From IMG/VR virus record IMGVR_UViG_3300042465_004246, positions 1 through 61,010 of that record: DNA of 61,010 nt. The stretch is one strand, 5' to 3'. Position 1 is the first letter of the stretch. Each line of letters begins with the position of its first letter. The DNA is from a virus. A program made the translations under genes and the position numbers. This document shows, piece after piece, positions 1-6,167 of the stretch. The notes under the pieces are model-generated. The model did not search any database and had not been told where the DNA came from. It worked only from the letters and a program-made list of their open reading frames with translations.

Positions 1-400
1 TCAACCTTGAGCAAATTTTAGTCGTTATCTCAGATATCTCACGGATCACCTCTGTAATATTGTCGGCACTGTCGATAATATTGTCAGCGTTGTCAATTAT
101 AGACTCAGCCAACACAATTGCCGTTGTGGTTCCGTCTCCAGCAACAACAGCAGTGCGATCAGCTGCCTGTCGCATCATCATTACAGCTAAATTTTCAGTG
201 GGATCGTACAGATTGATCGACCTAGCGACCGTTACACCGTCCTTTGTGACAGTTATGCCGCCAATGTGGTTCTCGGACTCTATTAGTACCGTCCTGCCTC
301 TTGCACCCATGGTGCTCTTGACCGCCCCAGCAATCTTTTTGATGCCAGACTTTAGTTTTTTTTGGCCGTCATCGCCAAAGTGAATCTCTTTTACTATCAT
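1..400 (-). CDS. groEL: Chaperonin GroEL, N-terminal part (gene crosses the window join)
   Basis: This is the start of a phage-encoded 60-kDa chaperonin; the remainder lies at 59608-60776. Joined across the 234-base overlap it would be about 522 residues, slightly shorter than E. coli GroEL (548). The N-terminus shows the equatorial-domain signatures of the family: a GARGR-type segment (MGARGRTVLIE), TKDGVTVA, and the nucleotide-binding GDGTTTA motif with the catalytic aspartate. The start is the ATG at 398-400, behind a TATATTTG -7 box. It is first in a groEL-groES pair and likely folds capsid or large tail proteins. Identification is secure; the substrate is inferred. Confidence 0.95.
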   Translation of the reverse strand, partial: MIVKEIHFGDDGQKKLKSGIKKIAGAVKSTMGARGRTVLIESENHIGGITVTKDGVTVARSINLYDPTENLAVMMMRQAADRTAVVAGDGTTTAIVLAESIIDNADNIIDSADNITEVIREISEITTKICSRL

Positions 401-417
401 TTAATTTAATTTTAATA

Positions 418-425
418 CAAATATA
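418..425 (-). promoter_or_regulatory. Bacteroidota -7 box (TATATTTG) upstream of groEL
   Basis: The leftward strand reads TATATTTG, an exact TAnnTTTG match, 17 bases before the groEL ATG. No strong -33 TTG is obvious at the usual spacing, so this is a -7-only call. Confidence 0.55.
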
Positions 426-437
426 GCAATAATCGTG

Positions 438-1397
438 CTACGGTTTCTTTAACTTTGAAATTTGAGACTCAATTGTGTTACGATTCGCTGCATTATTGAA
501 CATACTTGAGTAAGCCTTCATCTCGTCTTGTTTCGCCTGATACTTATCAAATTCCTTGTTGTATTTTTTTTGTGCCTTAAGTTCTTTAAATCCGCTTGCC
601 CCTTGAAAAATAATTCTTCCGCTTTCGTCTTTATCTAATTCGTCTGTTTTACTGTAACCAGTCAGTTTTTGTACAATTTTTGCTCCAATAGGTGTAACCT
701 CATTACGCCTAATTCCAAACATTTTTGCATTGCTTGTGCCAACAGTTACTCCTAAATCCCTTCCCTTGTTATACTTAATTACAGGACGTGAAGCTATAGG
801 AGTAGATGATGTATATTCAGGAGATTTCTCTAACTCACCTTGAATCTCTTGCTTCTCTGTCTTTATTAGTCCTGCTTTTTTAATAGGCATTTTTGAAAGA
901 GTCATATCCTCCTTTGGCTTAGTAACTACAGTAGTTTTTGCTATAGTTTCTTTTGGTGTTACTGCAACAACTTTAGGGGTCACGCTTTTTTTAGTTTTAG
1001 AAGGATCGATTACCTGCTTTGGCTTAACTGGCTTTTTTAAGATTGCACCAGGTCTTCCAGAACCACTTGTCCAGTTTTGAGAGGTGGGATCTGTCATGTT
1101 TGTAAATCGCTCCATGAATTGAGCGTCCGTCTCATACGATCCAACATGCGTTATACTGTCCTTTAATTGGTTAGATGCAAACTTATCCTGTAATGCGTAA
1201 ACCTTTTTTTGATCTGCTGGGTTTAATCTTCTAAGCTTACCAAATCCACCCTCACCAAAATATTTATTTTTATTTGGTAATTCTTTAAACTCTTTGTTTA
1301 ATCTTTCGTATTGAGTAGAGTCAGCCTGATACTTTTTATAATCACTAGGTGGTGGTGTTGTGATAGAAGTCGTTCTACCTGTTTTCATCTTTGCCAT
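438..1397 (-). CDS. Hypothetical Lys/Thr-rich phage protein (319 aa)
   Basis: I do not recognise a family. The protein is basic and low in hydrophobics, with a Lys/Thr/Pro-rich centre (about residues 120-190) that looks disordered, and charged ends. There is no signal peptide or membrane segment. It starts inside the end of the 46-codon gene to its right (13-base overlap) and ends 12 bases before the groEL -7 box, so it sits in the same leftward group. Its position beside structural and chaperone genes suggests a minor virion or assembly protein, but this is inference only. Confidence 0.75.
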   Translation of the reverse strand: MAKMKTGRTTSITTPPPSDYKKYQADSTQYERLNKEFKELPNKNKYFGEGGFGKLRRLNPADQKKVYALQDKFASNQLKDSITHVGSYETDAQFMERFTNMTDPTSQNWTSGSGRPGAILKKPVKPKQVIDPSKTKKSVTPKVVAVTPKETIAKTTVVTKPKEDMTLSKMPIKKAGLIKTEKQEIQGELEKSPEYTSSTPIASRPVIKYNKGRDLGVTVGTSNAKMFGIRRNEVTPIGAKIVQKLTGYSKTDELDKDESGRIIFQGASGFKELKAQKKYNKEFDKYQAKQDEMKAYSSMFNNAANRNTIESQISKLKKP

Positions 1398-1525
1398 AAT
1401 ACTGTTATTTTTATTATTAATATGTTAATCTCTAACTGATACTCGTCAAACATTTCGTCTGGTTGGAATAACTCAAACCCTAAATTAATGCCGTACCAAA
1501 ATCTATTTTCAAATAGTATACTCAT
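1385..1525 (-). CDS. Small hypothetical protein (46 aa)
   Basis: A 46-codon frame begins at ATG 1525, five bases after a perfect TATATTTG -7 box, and overlaps the start of the next gene by 13 bases. The product is aromatic and hydrophobic in its first half (FWYGINLGFELF) and resembles short proteins often seen in phages of this group. Function unknown. Confidence 0.6.
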   Translation of the reverse strand: MSILFENRFWYGINLGFELFQPDEMFDEYQLEINILIIKITVLWQR

Positions 1526-1529
1526 GATG

Positions 1530-1537
1530 CAAATATA
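1530..1537 (-). promoter_or_regulatory. Near-leaderless -7 box (TATATTTG)
   Basis: TATATTTG on the leftward strand ends only four bases before the ATG at 1525. A transcript starting at the expected distance would have almost no leader. Confidence 0.55.
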
Positions 1538-1556
1538 CTAATTACTTTTAATATGT

Positions 1557-1955
1557 TTATTGTTTCCAAGGATCAAAATTGCTCCAATCTCTTGGGGGGT
1601 TTTGTTTCTTCCATTTTCTGTTCTGGATTTCACCATTTATTATCGCTCCAGCTACGCCTACAACAGCACCTGCATTTGCAGCGATTAGAGCATTATCCGC
1701 AGTCAACCATTTTTTCTTTTCCTTCACAGCCTTCTTTGGCAGCTGCTTAGGATAGATTCGTTTACCCATTTGGTTGGCCCGTAGCAAATCCTTTCCAGTT
1801 TGTGAAGGAGAAACAGTCTTTAATGATAATGGTTTAGCATTAGCCCTAACAGTAACCTCAGGTAGATCCTTAAACATAGTAATTTTAGGCTCTGGAGTTC
1901 TAGATAGCGGTGTGTCACGATGTGTTGTTGTGTTTATTGTTCTTCCGTAGTTCAT
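1557..1955 (-). CDS. Hypothetical phage protein with C-terminal hydrophobic segment (132 aa)
   Basis: The N-terminus (MNYGRTINTTTHRDTPLS) is polar and Thr-rich. A stretch of Ala/Val/Gly near residues 87-108 could be one membrane segment or a packing helix, followed by a basic tail. It overlaps the upstream gene by the four bases ATGA, so the two are translationally coupled. No function is recognised; a small virion or membrane protein is possible. Confidence 0.7.
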   Translation of the reverse strand: MNYGRTINTTTHRDTPLSRTPEPKITMFKDLPEVTVRANAKPLSLKTVSPSQTGKDLLRANQMGKRIYPKQLPKKAVKEKKKWLTADNALIAANAGAVVGVAGAIINGEIQNRKWKKQNPPRDWSNFDPWKQ

Positions 1956-2194
1956 AACTTTGATTTTAACTTTTCTTTGGGATCTGGGCGAGGTGGCATT
2001 TTTGGGGTAAGTCTTTCAGCTTTTTCTTTAGCAAGTCTTTCAGCTTCACGTTTAGCATCATTCTCTGCTTTGAATTGTTCTGCTGACTTTCCTTTTAAAC
2101 GATCAATGTCCTTATTTTTAAATGGTATAGAATCATAGTTTGGCCGATTCAATCGATCGTCTGTTGTTTTTGTTGTTAAACGGTTATTTCTCAT
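1952..2194 (-). CDS. Hypothetical charged coiled-coil protein (80 aa)
   Basis: The product is highly charged, with an uninterrupted Lys/Glu/Ala-rich helix (about residues 38-65, KAENDAKREAERLAKEKAE) predicted by eye to form a coiled coil, then a Pro-rich tail. It is the first gene of the leftward group that borders the divergent region and is preceded by a TATATTTG box at 2214-2221. Function unknown. Confidence 0.7.
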   Translation of the reverse strand: MRNNRLTTKTTDDRLNRPNYDSIPFKNKDIDRLKGKSAEQFKAENDAKREAERLAKEKAERLTPKMPPRPDPKEKLKSKL

Positions 2195-2213
2195 GGTTTA
2201 TATATTTATATTG

Positions 2214-2221
2214 CAAATATA
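2214..2221 (-). promoter_or_regulatory. Bacteroidota -7 box (TATATTTG) for leftward genes 2194-438
   Basis: Exact TAnnTTTG match on the leftward strand about 19 bases before the ATG at 2194. It faces away from the rightward early block and marks the left edge of the divergent regulatory region. Confidence 0.5.
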
Positions 2222-2700
2222 CTAAATATTTAGAACTTGTGGGTAATATATACGTTTGACGATGAGCTGGCCAAAAGGAAAACGATTTAAAAATCGATGG
2301 GGGGGGTCTGCTTTTCAAACTTTTGGTCGGGGATTTCTAGCTTTTCATAGGCAACCCCCTCACACCCTTGCTACCTATTGGCCGATAGGTCGGCACGTCA
2401 GCTACACGTCACCTCAGCCGACAGAACGACATATTAATCTGCTACCAAATATGCGTGTAGTATAATTTACATTATGTTAAATAGAACGACCAATCGGTCG
2501 GCTGATCGGCTGATCATCTGACCCGAAAATCTGCACGGAAATTTCATCAGCTAGACTTACTGACTAAGGAGGCTAACCCAATCCAACATAAAAAACAACA
2601 AATATTAATAATTTAATGAAAAAAAAATAAACTACTTAACTATCAAACAATCAATACTTTACGAGCATATATTGGTGGGTTTAGATAAAGAAAATGAAAA
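2222..2700. other. Divergent non-coding region with GC-rich inverted and tandem repeats
   Basis: No convincing gene lies here. Visible elements: a CGATTT/AAATCG inverted repeat at 2283-2296 followed by eight G residues (2299-2306); ACCTAT/ATAGGT at 2373-2390; CGACC/GGTCG at 2487-2500; tandem CGGCTGAT at 2499-2506 and 2507-2514; and GAACGAC at 2424 and 2484, exactly 60 bases apart. These GC-rich islands stand out from the AT-rich genome. The region separates divergent transcription units, so it could hold operators, an origin or a packaging site; the sequence does not decide between them. Confidence 0.5.
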
Positions 2701-2739
2701 AAAATGAAAAAAAATGCAACTTTATTGTAACATTATATA

Positions 2740-2747
2740 TATATTTG
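2740..2747 (+). promoter_or_regulatory. Candidate early promoter -7 box (TATATTTG)
   Basis: An exact TAnnTTTG match on the rightward strand. A TTG lies at 2725-2727 but the spacing of 12 bases is shorter than the usual 19 or so. It is the only good -7 box between the divergent region and the first rightward gene, implying a leader of more than 300 bases. Confidence 0.45.
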
Positions 2748-2759
2748 CGTTATAGTATT

Positions 2760-3075
2760 CAGAGAGGCAAGAGAGCCTTGATTGATTAAAGACTTATTGG
2801 AAAGGTACACGATGCAAAAGAGTATATGTAGAGGGTATGAATGTCGTTAGGTTATGGGTAGACATAAATAGATGTTCAGAGAGTGTTACATAAAGGGTGA
2901 TTGCAAGACAAAAACGATAGGGGAGAAAGGTGTTAACGCTTCCGCCAAAACAAAACAAATAACCTACTTGTGAGGGTTCGATTCCCTCTATATAAATGTG
3001 GTGCAAGTAACAACAATAAGGTGCAGTTAGAATGACTATTAATAGGAGCGATACCTACTGCACCACTAACCAATA
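2760..3075 (+). ncRNA. Structured 5' leader of the early operon, with T-arm-like hairpin and switching hairpins
   Basis: No gene is visible in this stretch between the candidate promoter and the first early gene. A perfect 5-bp/7-nt hairpin at 2972-2988 (GAGGG TTCGATT CCCTC) has the exact form of a tRNA T-arm. Next, GTGGTGCA (2998-3005) can pair with TGCACCAC (3059-3066), while GGTGCAG (3020-3026) can pair with CTGCACC (3058-3064); these two stems exclude each other. TAGG/CCTA (3043-3046 with 3054-3057) would stack on the second stem. I could not fold a complete tRNA or tmRNA around the T-arm. A regulatory leader RNA is inferred. Confidence 0.4.
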
Positions 3076-3089
3076 AAAACCTAGAAACC

Positions 3090-3200
3090 ATGATTGAAAG
3101 TAAAATCATCAGAATCGAGAACGGCTATGAAATAATCGGCTATTTCTTAAACAAAGTATTAATCAAAACATCCCGAATGAAAGTAAGGGGATGGAAATAA
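3090..3200 (+). CDS. First early gene, small hypothetical protein (36 aa)
   Basis: The frame opens at ATG 3090 right after a copy of the early leader element (CCTAGAAACC). The product alternates charged and hydrophobic residues (MIESKIIRIENGYEIIGYF) and ends basic. It is too short for a family assignment. It lies directly downstream of the switching hairpins, so it is the gene they would control. Confidence 0.6.
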   Translation: MIESKIIRIENGYEIIGYFLNKVLIKTSRMKVRGWK

Positions 3201-3212
3201 ACAAATAACAAT

Positions 3213-3356
3213 ATGAATGCAACAATCCAATTCACAACTGCATACGGGAAGTATGTTGTTATGACTCGTAATTTTAACGATGAAAATCATATGAATAATT
3301 TTATATCTTATGTAAGTAAGAAGTATAGCTACACCTTTGACGAGGTTTGGTATTAA
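3213..3356 (+). CDS. Small hypothetical early protein (47 aa)
   Basis: A 47-codon frame 12 bases after the previous stop. Aromatic residues are frequent (six Tyr, four Phe, one Trp). No family recognised. Consistent with the short host-interaction proteins that early phage operons carry. Confidence 0.55.
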   Translation: MNATIQFTTAYGKYVVMTRNFNDENHMNNFISYVSKKYSYTFDEVWY

Positions 3357-3379
3357 CAACAATTTAAACCCTAGAAATT

Positions 3380-3547
3380 ATGAAAACTCACGAAAACAAA
3401 AACAAAACAAAACGCATTTGGTATGATACACGTTTAAGACTTTGGACTCTTCAAGATTTAGATAGTCAAGAAAATCAAATTGGAAACGTGGACTATTCCG
3501 TTGATAGAAAAAATGCTTTTGAATGGCTGAAAGAAGAAAGTAAATAA
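3380..3547 (+). CDS. Small hypothetical early protein (55 aa)
   Basis: Starts behind the leader element ACCCTAGAAATT. Basic N-terminus followed by a small domain with several Trp residues (KRIWYDTRLRLWTLQDLD) and an acidic end. No family recognised. Confidence 0.6.
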   Translation: MKTHENKNKTKRIWYDTRLRLWTLQDLDSQENQIGNVDYSVDRKNAFEWLKEESK

Positions 3548-3573
3548 ATTAACCAACCTAAACCCTAGAAATT

Positions 3574-3756
3574 ATGAACGATAAAATGTATAATGTATAT
3601 TACATAGACCAATTATATGGTGGTAAAGATGAGTATGAAATTACAACAAGTAATTTTAATCAATGGCTACAAAAAATAAATGCCGATAGAGAGGCAGATG
3701 GAGAAATTCCATACACTGAATGTGAATTTAGATTAGAAGAAATATTAACCAACTAA
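3574..3756 (+). CDS. Small acidic early protein (60 aa)
   Basis: Starts behind ACCCTAGAAATT. Acidic, Tyr-rich product with the start MNDKMYNVYYIDQLYGGKDE. The two genes at 3380 and 3574 share both the leader and the size class, suggesting paralogous or cassette-like origin, although their sequences are not obviously similar. Confidence 0.65.
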   Translation: MNDKMYNVYYIDQLYGGKDEYEITTSNFNQWLQKINADREADGEIPYTECEFRLEEILTN

Positions 3757-3768
3757 ACCATAGAAAAA

Positions 3769-3963
3769 ATGAACGGAACAATCAGAACAACAACAATCAC
3801 TGAGCAATTAAAACGCAATCAAAACTTTGTCGGCATCAACGATTTTAAACATCCTGTAACACAGGAAATAATACCTGTTGATAGAGACAAGCTAACAGAC
3901 CTATTAAAGTACGAGGAGGGTCACTTGATTCGATTCAAGAAAGAAATGTTTCACAAAGGTTAA
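3769..3963 (+). CDS. Small early protein whose stop codon lies in a hammerhead ribozyme (64 aa)
   Basis: Starts behind AACCATAGAAAAA. The product has a Thr-rich N-terminus (TIRTTTITEQLKRN) and a basic C-terminus; no family recognised. Its last codons GGT TAA (3958-3963) form the 5' strand of ribozyme stem I, so translating ribosomes would have to clear this region before the RNA can fold and cleave. That couples translation of this gene with self-cleavage in principle. Confidence 0.7.
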   Translation: MNGTIRTTTITEQLKRNQNFVGINDFKHPVTQEIIPVDRDKLTDLLKYEEGHLIRFKKEMFHKG

Positions 3964-4013
3964 CTGACGAGTCTTAACTAGACGAAACGGCATCACAAGG
4001 TGCCGTCTTAACC
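3958..4013 (+). ncRNA. Hammerhead ribozyme, stem-I-open (type I)
   Basis: The whole hammerhead core is visible. CTGACGA (3964-3970) matches the CUGANGA box. Stem II is GTCT/AGAC (3971-3974 with 3980-3983), loop TAACT. The GAA of the second core box is 3984-3986. Stem III is ACGGCA/TGCCGT (3987-3992 with 4001-4006), an unbroken 6 bp, loop 3993-4000. C4007 is position 17, so cleavage would fall between 4007 and 4008. Stem I is GGTTAA/TTAACC (3958-3963 with 4008-4013), also perfect. All invariant core residues are present. It would cut the early transcript between the genes ending at 3963 and starting at 4031. Hammerheads are known from some phages; activity here is inferred from complete conservation. 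Confidence 0.93.
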
Positions 4014-4030
4014 AATTAAAACCTTACACA

Positions 4031-4144
4031 ATGGAAAAATTAATGTTTGGCTTGGCTATTTTCTTAGGAGGTGGCCTTGCAATTACTTTGCTATCTACGA
4101 TAGTGATTCTTGTTATTGACGGATTCCCAACTCTATCAATATGA
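4031..4144 (+). CDS. Single-pass membrane protein (37 aa)
   Basis: Almost the entire product is one hydrophobic helix (FGLAIFLGGGLAITLLSTIV), predicting an inner-membrane microprotein. It starts 24 bases downstream of the predicted ribozyme cleavage site, so the processed RNA would give it a short leader with a 5' hydroxyl. Its stop overlaps the next start as ATGA. Function unknown. Confidence 0.6.
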   Translation: MEKLMFGLAIFLGGGLAITLLSTIVILVIDGFPTLSI

Positions 4145-4407
4145 AAGTACTAATCAGCAGTAGCTACGGCTTCGACCACAACTGGACGTTGTGTGTTGAC
4201 GAAAAAGAATTCTACCTTGGGCAAGACGTAAAGTTTTGCTCAAGGGTATTGGGCATGTCTCCATCCTATATCGTACAACAAATAGGAAGCGGTGAACTTG
4301 AAGACCCAAAAATAAACACGAGACTTGCAAAATTTATTGTGAAGTCATTAGGATTAACCAAGAAAAAATTATTAACCATGAACACGTGGGAATTATGTTC
4401 CCAATAA
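4141..4407 (+). CDS. Small early protein, possible helix-turn-helix (88 aa)
   Basis: Coupled to the membrane microprotein through an ATGA overlap. The segment LGMSPSYIVQQIGSGEL (about residues 38-54) resembles a recognition helix-turn-helix, and the C-terminus is basic. A transcriptional regulator is possible but unproven. A GGGAA/TTCCC hairpin covers the end of the gene. Confidence 0.65.
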   Translation: MKVLISSSYGFDHNWTLCVDEKEFYLGQDVKFCSRVLGMSPSYIVQQIGSGELEDPKINTRLAKFIVKSLGLTKKKLLTMNTWELCSQ

Positions 4408-4421
4408 AAACCTTAGAACTT

Positions 4422-4676
4422 ATGTCAAAAGAAAAATTGTATCGAAATAAAAATGGAGAGTATCTATACCTATTCAATTGGATAGGTGGTGGATTCAACG
4501 ATGAGTGGGGACTTAACAAAAGAGAGGCCATTAAAAAAGTAATGAAAGAACGAAGAGAGGGCGAATTAAAATACCCTAGCCACGTGAAATTAAGAATCAA
4601 TTTAAAAACAATGAGGCGTTGTACCTATAGCGAATACCAAGCCCAAAATAGAATGGGATGGATGTTAACAATGTAA
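4422..4676 (+). CDS. Small basic early protein (84 aa)
   Basis: I place the start at ATG 4422, directly after the leader element CCTTAGAACTT; a longer in-frame version from GTG 4386 would overlap the previous gene. The protein is basic (many Lys and Arg), with a WIGGGFNDEWG turn and a KREAIKKVMKERREGEL helix. No family recognised; a nucleic-acid or host-protein binder is plausible. Confidence 0.7.
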   Translation: MSKEKLYRNKNGEYLYLFNWIGGGFNDEWGLNKREAIKKVMKERREGELKYPSHVKLRINLKTMRRCTYSEYQAQNRMGWMLTM

Positions 4677-4688
4677 AACCTAGAACTT

Positions 4689-4907
4689 ATGAAAACAATT
4701 ATTTTTATGTGGTACTTAATGACAGGTACTATTGTCCCTCAAAAAGAGGTTGACGGCCGTATGACCTACCGAGTAGAGTTTAATTCTCTTACAGAAATAA
4801 CGGAGGGGAATCAAACCTTTATCGGAACAAATGTAGATTATGCATACAAAGGAGAAATTCTACAATGGATAGAAACAAATGAATTTAAGTATAACGAAGA
4901 ACTTTAA
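4689..4907 (+). CDS. Small early protein (72 aa)
   Basis: Starts behind the canonical leader CCTAGAACTT. The N-terminus (TIIFMWYLMTG) is hydrophobic but short. The rest is a mixed alpha/beta pattern with an acidic C-terminus. No family recognised. Confidence 0.65.
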   Translation: MKTIIFMWYLMTGTIVPQKEVDGRMTYRVEFNSLTEITEGNQTFIGTNVDYAYKGEILQWIETNEFKYNEEL

Positions 4908-4920
4908 AAACCTAGAACTT

Positions 4921-5178
4921 ATGGAAAGATATGCAAGAAAATGTGATGCTACGGGACGTGGTATGAACGAGGGTTATGTTGTTGGTGATGGAGAATTATA
5001 TTTCTCTGAGGAGCAACACGTAATAGATTGGATAAGAAGTCGTGGTGGTACTCACGGCCTATCTAACGAGTACATACTTAACGAAGCGTATAACTTAGAG
5101 GAGTACTACTACACGGAGTGGGAAGAGATTGACGAGGACCTATATTATGACGAGGATGGAAACGAATATGAACTTTAA
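4921..5178 (+). CDS. Acidic Tyr-rich early protein (85 aa)
   Basis: The ATG at 4921 follows CCTAGAACTT exactly; the longer frame from 4879 would run through the upstream gene. The C-terminal third is strongly acidic and aromatic (NLEEYYYTEWEEIDEDLYYD), as in DNA-mimic or anti-restriction proteins, though charge alone is weak evidence. Function unknown. Confidence 0.7.
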   Translation: MERYARKCDATGRGMNEGYVVGDGELYFSEEQHVIDWIRSRGGTHGLSNEYILNEAYNLEEYYYTEWEEIDEDLYYDEDGNEYEL

Positions 5179-5190
5179 AACTTAGAACTT

Positions 5191-5397
5191 ATGAGAACAA
5201 TAAAAATAGGAGACTTCCTAACATTAAACAGAGATGTAATAATAGCTTACGACCATTCTGTAAAGTCTGAAAAAATTAACAAGGGCGACAAGCTAGAAGT
5301 AATATCAATCAGTCCTAACAACAATGAATTTTTAAGATTGAAAAAGGATGGCGTGTCTAACAACATTGGATTAACAACAGATTATTTTAACCTATAA
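5191..5397 (+). CDS. Small early protein, SH3-like barrel possible (68 aa)
   Basis: Starts behind ACTTAGAACTT. The alternating pattern with KINKGDKLEVISISP and repeated short beta strands resembles a small KOW/SH3-type barrel. No definite family. It is one of the leader-linked cassettes in 4400-5640. Confidence 0.65.
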   Translation: MRTIKIGDFLTLNRDVIIAYDHSVKSEKINKGDKLEVISISPNNNEFLRLKKDGVSNNIGLTTDYFNL

Positions 5398-5409
5398 AAC
5401 CTAGAACTT

Positions 5410-5634
5410 ATGAGAGTAATTAGAATCAACACATCAGCTTGGTCAGAAGAGGACTTCTACCTAGTAACAACACTTGACGACCAAGATATCGTTGAGGTAA
5501 TAAACCCACTTGTAAACGCAGAGAGGGACGGATACGAGCAGTACGACAACGATAGCTTGTTACAAGCACTGAAAGACAGATTTCCTTGTGACCATGTGGA
5601 CATGTACACTGAATTTGACAAGCTAACATTTTAG
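5410..5634 (+). CDS. Small acidic early protein (74 aa)
   Basis: Starts behind CCTAGAACTT. Acidic, with an N-terminal VIRINTSAWSEEDFYLVTTL pattern that recurs in form among early phage proteins. No family recognised. The next gene follows after five bases. Confidence 0.65.
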   Translation: MRVIRINTSAWSEEDFYLVTTLDDQDIVEVINPLVNAERDGYEQYDNDSLLQALKDRFPCDHVDMYTEFDKLTF

Positions 5635-5639
5635 AACTT

Positions 5640-5861
5640 ATGAAAATGTATAAACTAATGGAGAGTGATGGAATGGGATATTTCAATACTCACACAGAAT
5701 GGCTAACTTGGGAAGAGGCTGTATCAATGCGTGAAGAACACGTCAAGGATTTCCCCGACTCAGATTGGATTATAGAGGATGATGATTGTGAACCACAACA
5801 AGAAGAACGTTATTACGATGAGAATGCGTGCGATGGATGGGAGGACATCTACCCACTATGA
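5640..5861 (+). CDS. Small acidic early protein (73 aa)
   Basis: Starts after the truncated leader TTAGAACTT. Trp- and acid-rich (HTEWLTWEEAVSMREE, then WIIEDDDCEPQQEE). Its stop overlaps the next gene's ATG as ATGA. Function unknown. Confidence 0.65.
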   Translation: MKMYKLMESDGMGYFNTHTEWLTWEEAVSMREEHVKDFPDSDWIIEDDDCEPQQEERYYDENACDGWEDIYPL

Positions 5862-6034
5862 GAACAACTAGACAAATGACCCTAGACTTTTTAGAAAAGC
5901 AGAGGGACTTAGACGACAGGTCGACATTCCAACTATACCTAATAATAGAGACGATGACCTCGTTGATAGAAGACAAAGACCTACAAGAAATACAAACCAC
6001 ATTTAAAAACCTAAAACCATGTACAGAACAATAG
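5858..6034 (+). CDS. Small helical early protein (58 aa)
   Basis: I choose ATG 5858, which overlaps the preceding stop as ATGA, rather than the longer start at 5828. The product looks all-helical and amphipathic (LDFLEKQRDLDDRSTFQLYL). No family recognised. Confidence 0.6.
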   Translation: MRTTRQMTLDFLEKQRDLDDRSTFQLYLIIETMTSLIEDKDLQEIQTTFKNLKPCTEQ

Positions 6035-6156
6035 ACCAATTGACCGAAGACGAGTTGCTTGAATTATCCGACAGAGAGGGTATGACAATCGACCAATTAA
6101 AAGATGAATTCAGCTCGACAATATTTGTTGAGGAAGATTTTTTTTGTAACCTATAA
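6019..6156 (+). CDS. Small acidic early protein (45 aa)
   Basis: Starts behind ACCTAAAACC, the most diverged leader copy, and overlaps the previous gene by 16 bases. Acidic, with a repeated DQL-x-D/E pattern (IDQLTEDELLELS and IDQLKDEF), possibly two turns of similar helices. Function unknown. Confidence 0.55.
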   Translation: MYRTIDQLTEDELLELSDREGMTIDQLKDEFSSTIFVEEDFFCNL

Positions 6157-6167
6157 ACCAACATAAA

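Larger units (their letters stand above)
3076..6021 (+). repeat. Dispersed leader element AAAACCTAGAACTT immediately before start codons
   Basis: About twelve early genes carry variants of one 14-base leader that ends at the start codon: ATGs at 3090, 3380, 3574, 3769, 4031, 4422, 4689, 4921, 5191, 5410, 5640 and 6019. The five best copies (4422-5410) are nearly identical. The element fills the space between stop and start codons. It does not match Shine-Dalgarno (AAGGAGG), which Bacteroidota use little. It probably acts in translation, or as a recombination seam between cassettes; both roles are inferred. Confidence 0.7.

Noticed and set aside
2256-2465. Rightward 69-codon frame in the divergent region
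   Set aside because: It runs through GC-rich inverted repeats, has no leader or plausible protein composition and contradicts the regulatory structure there.
2544-2550. Second hammerhead core (CTGATGA on the leftward strand)
   Set aside because: No GAAA box or pairing stems at the right distances.
2566-2572. Shine-Dalgarno AAGGAGG
   Set aside because: No start codon or frame follows within a useful distance; chance match.
2734-2996. tRNA with intron or tmRNA around the T-arm at 2972-2988
   Set aside because: Possible acceptor strands are only AT-rich chance matches; no D-arm, anticodon arm or tag reading frame could be placed.
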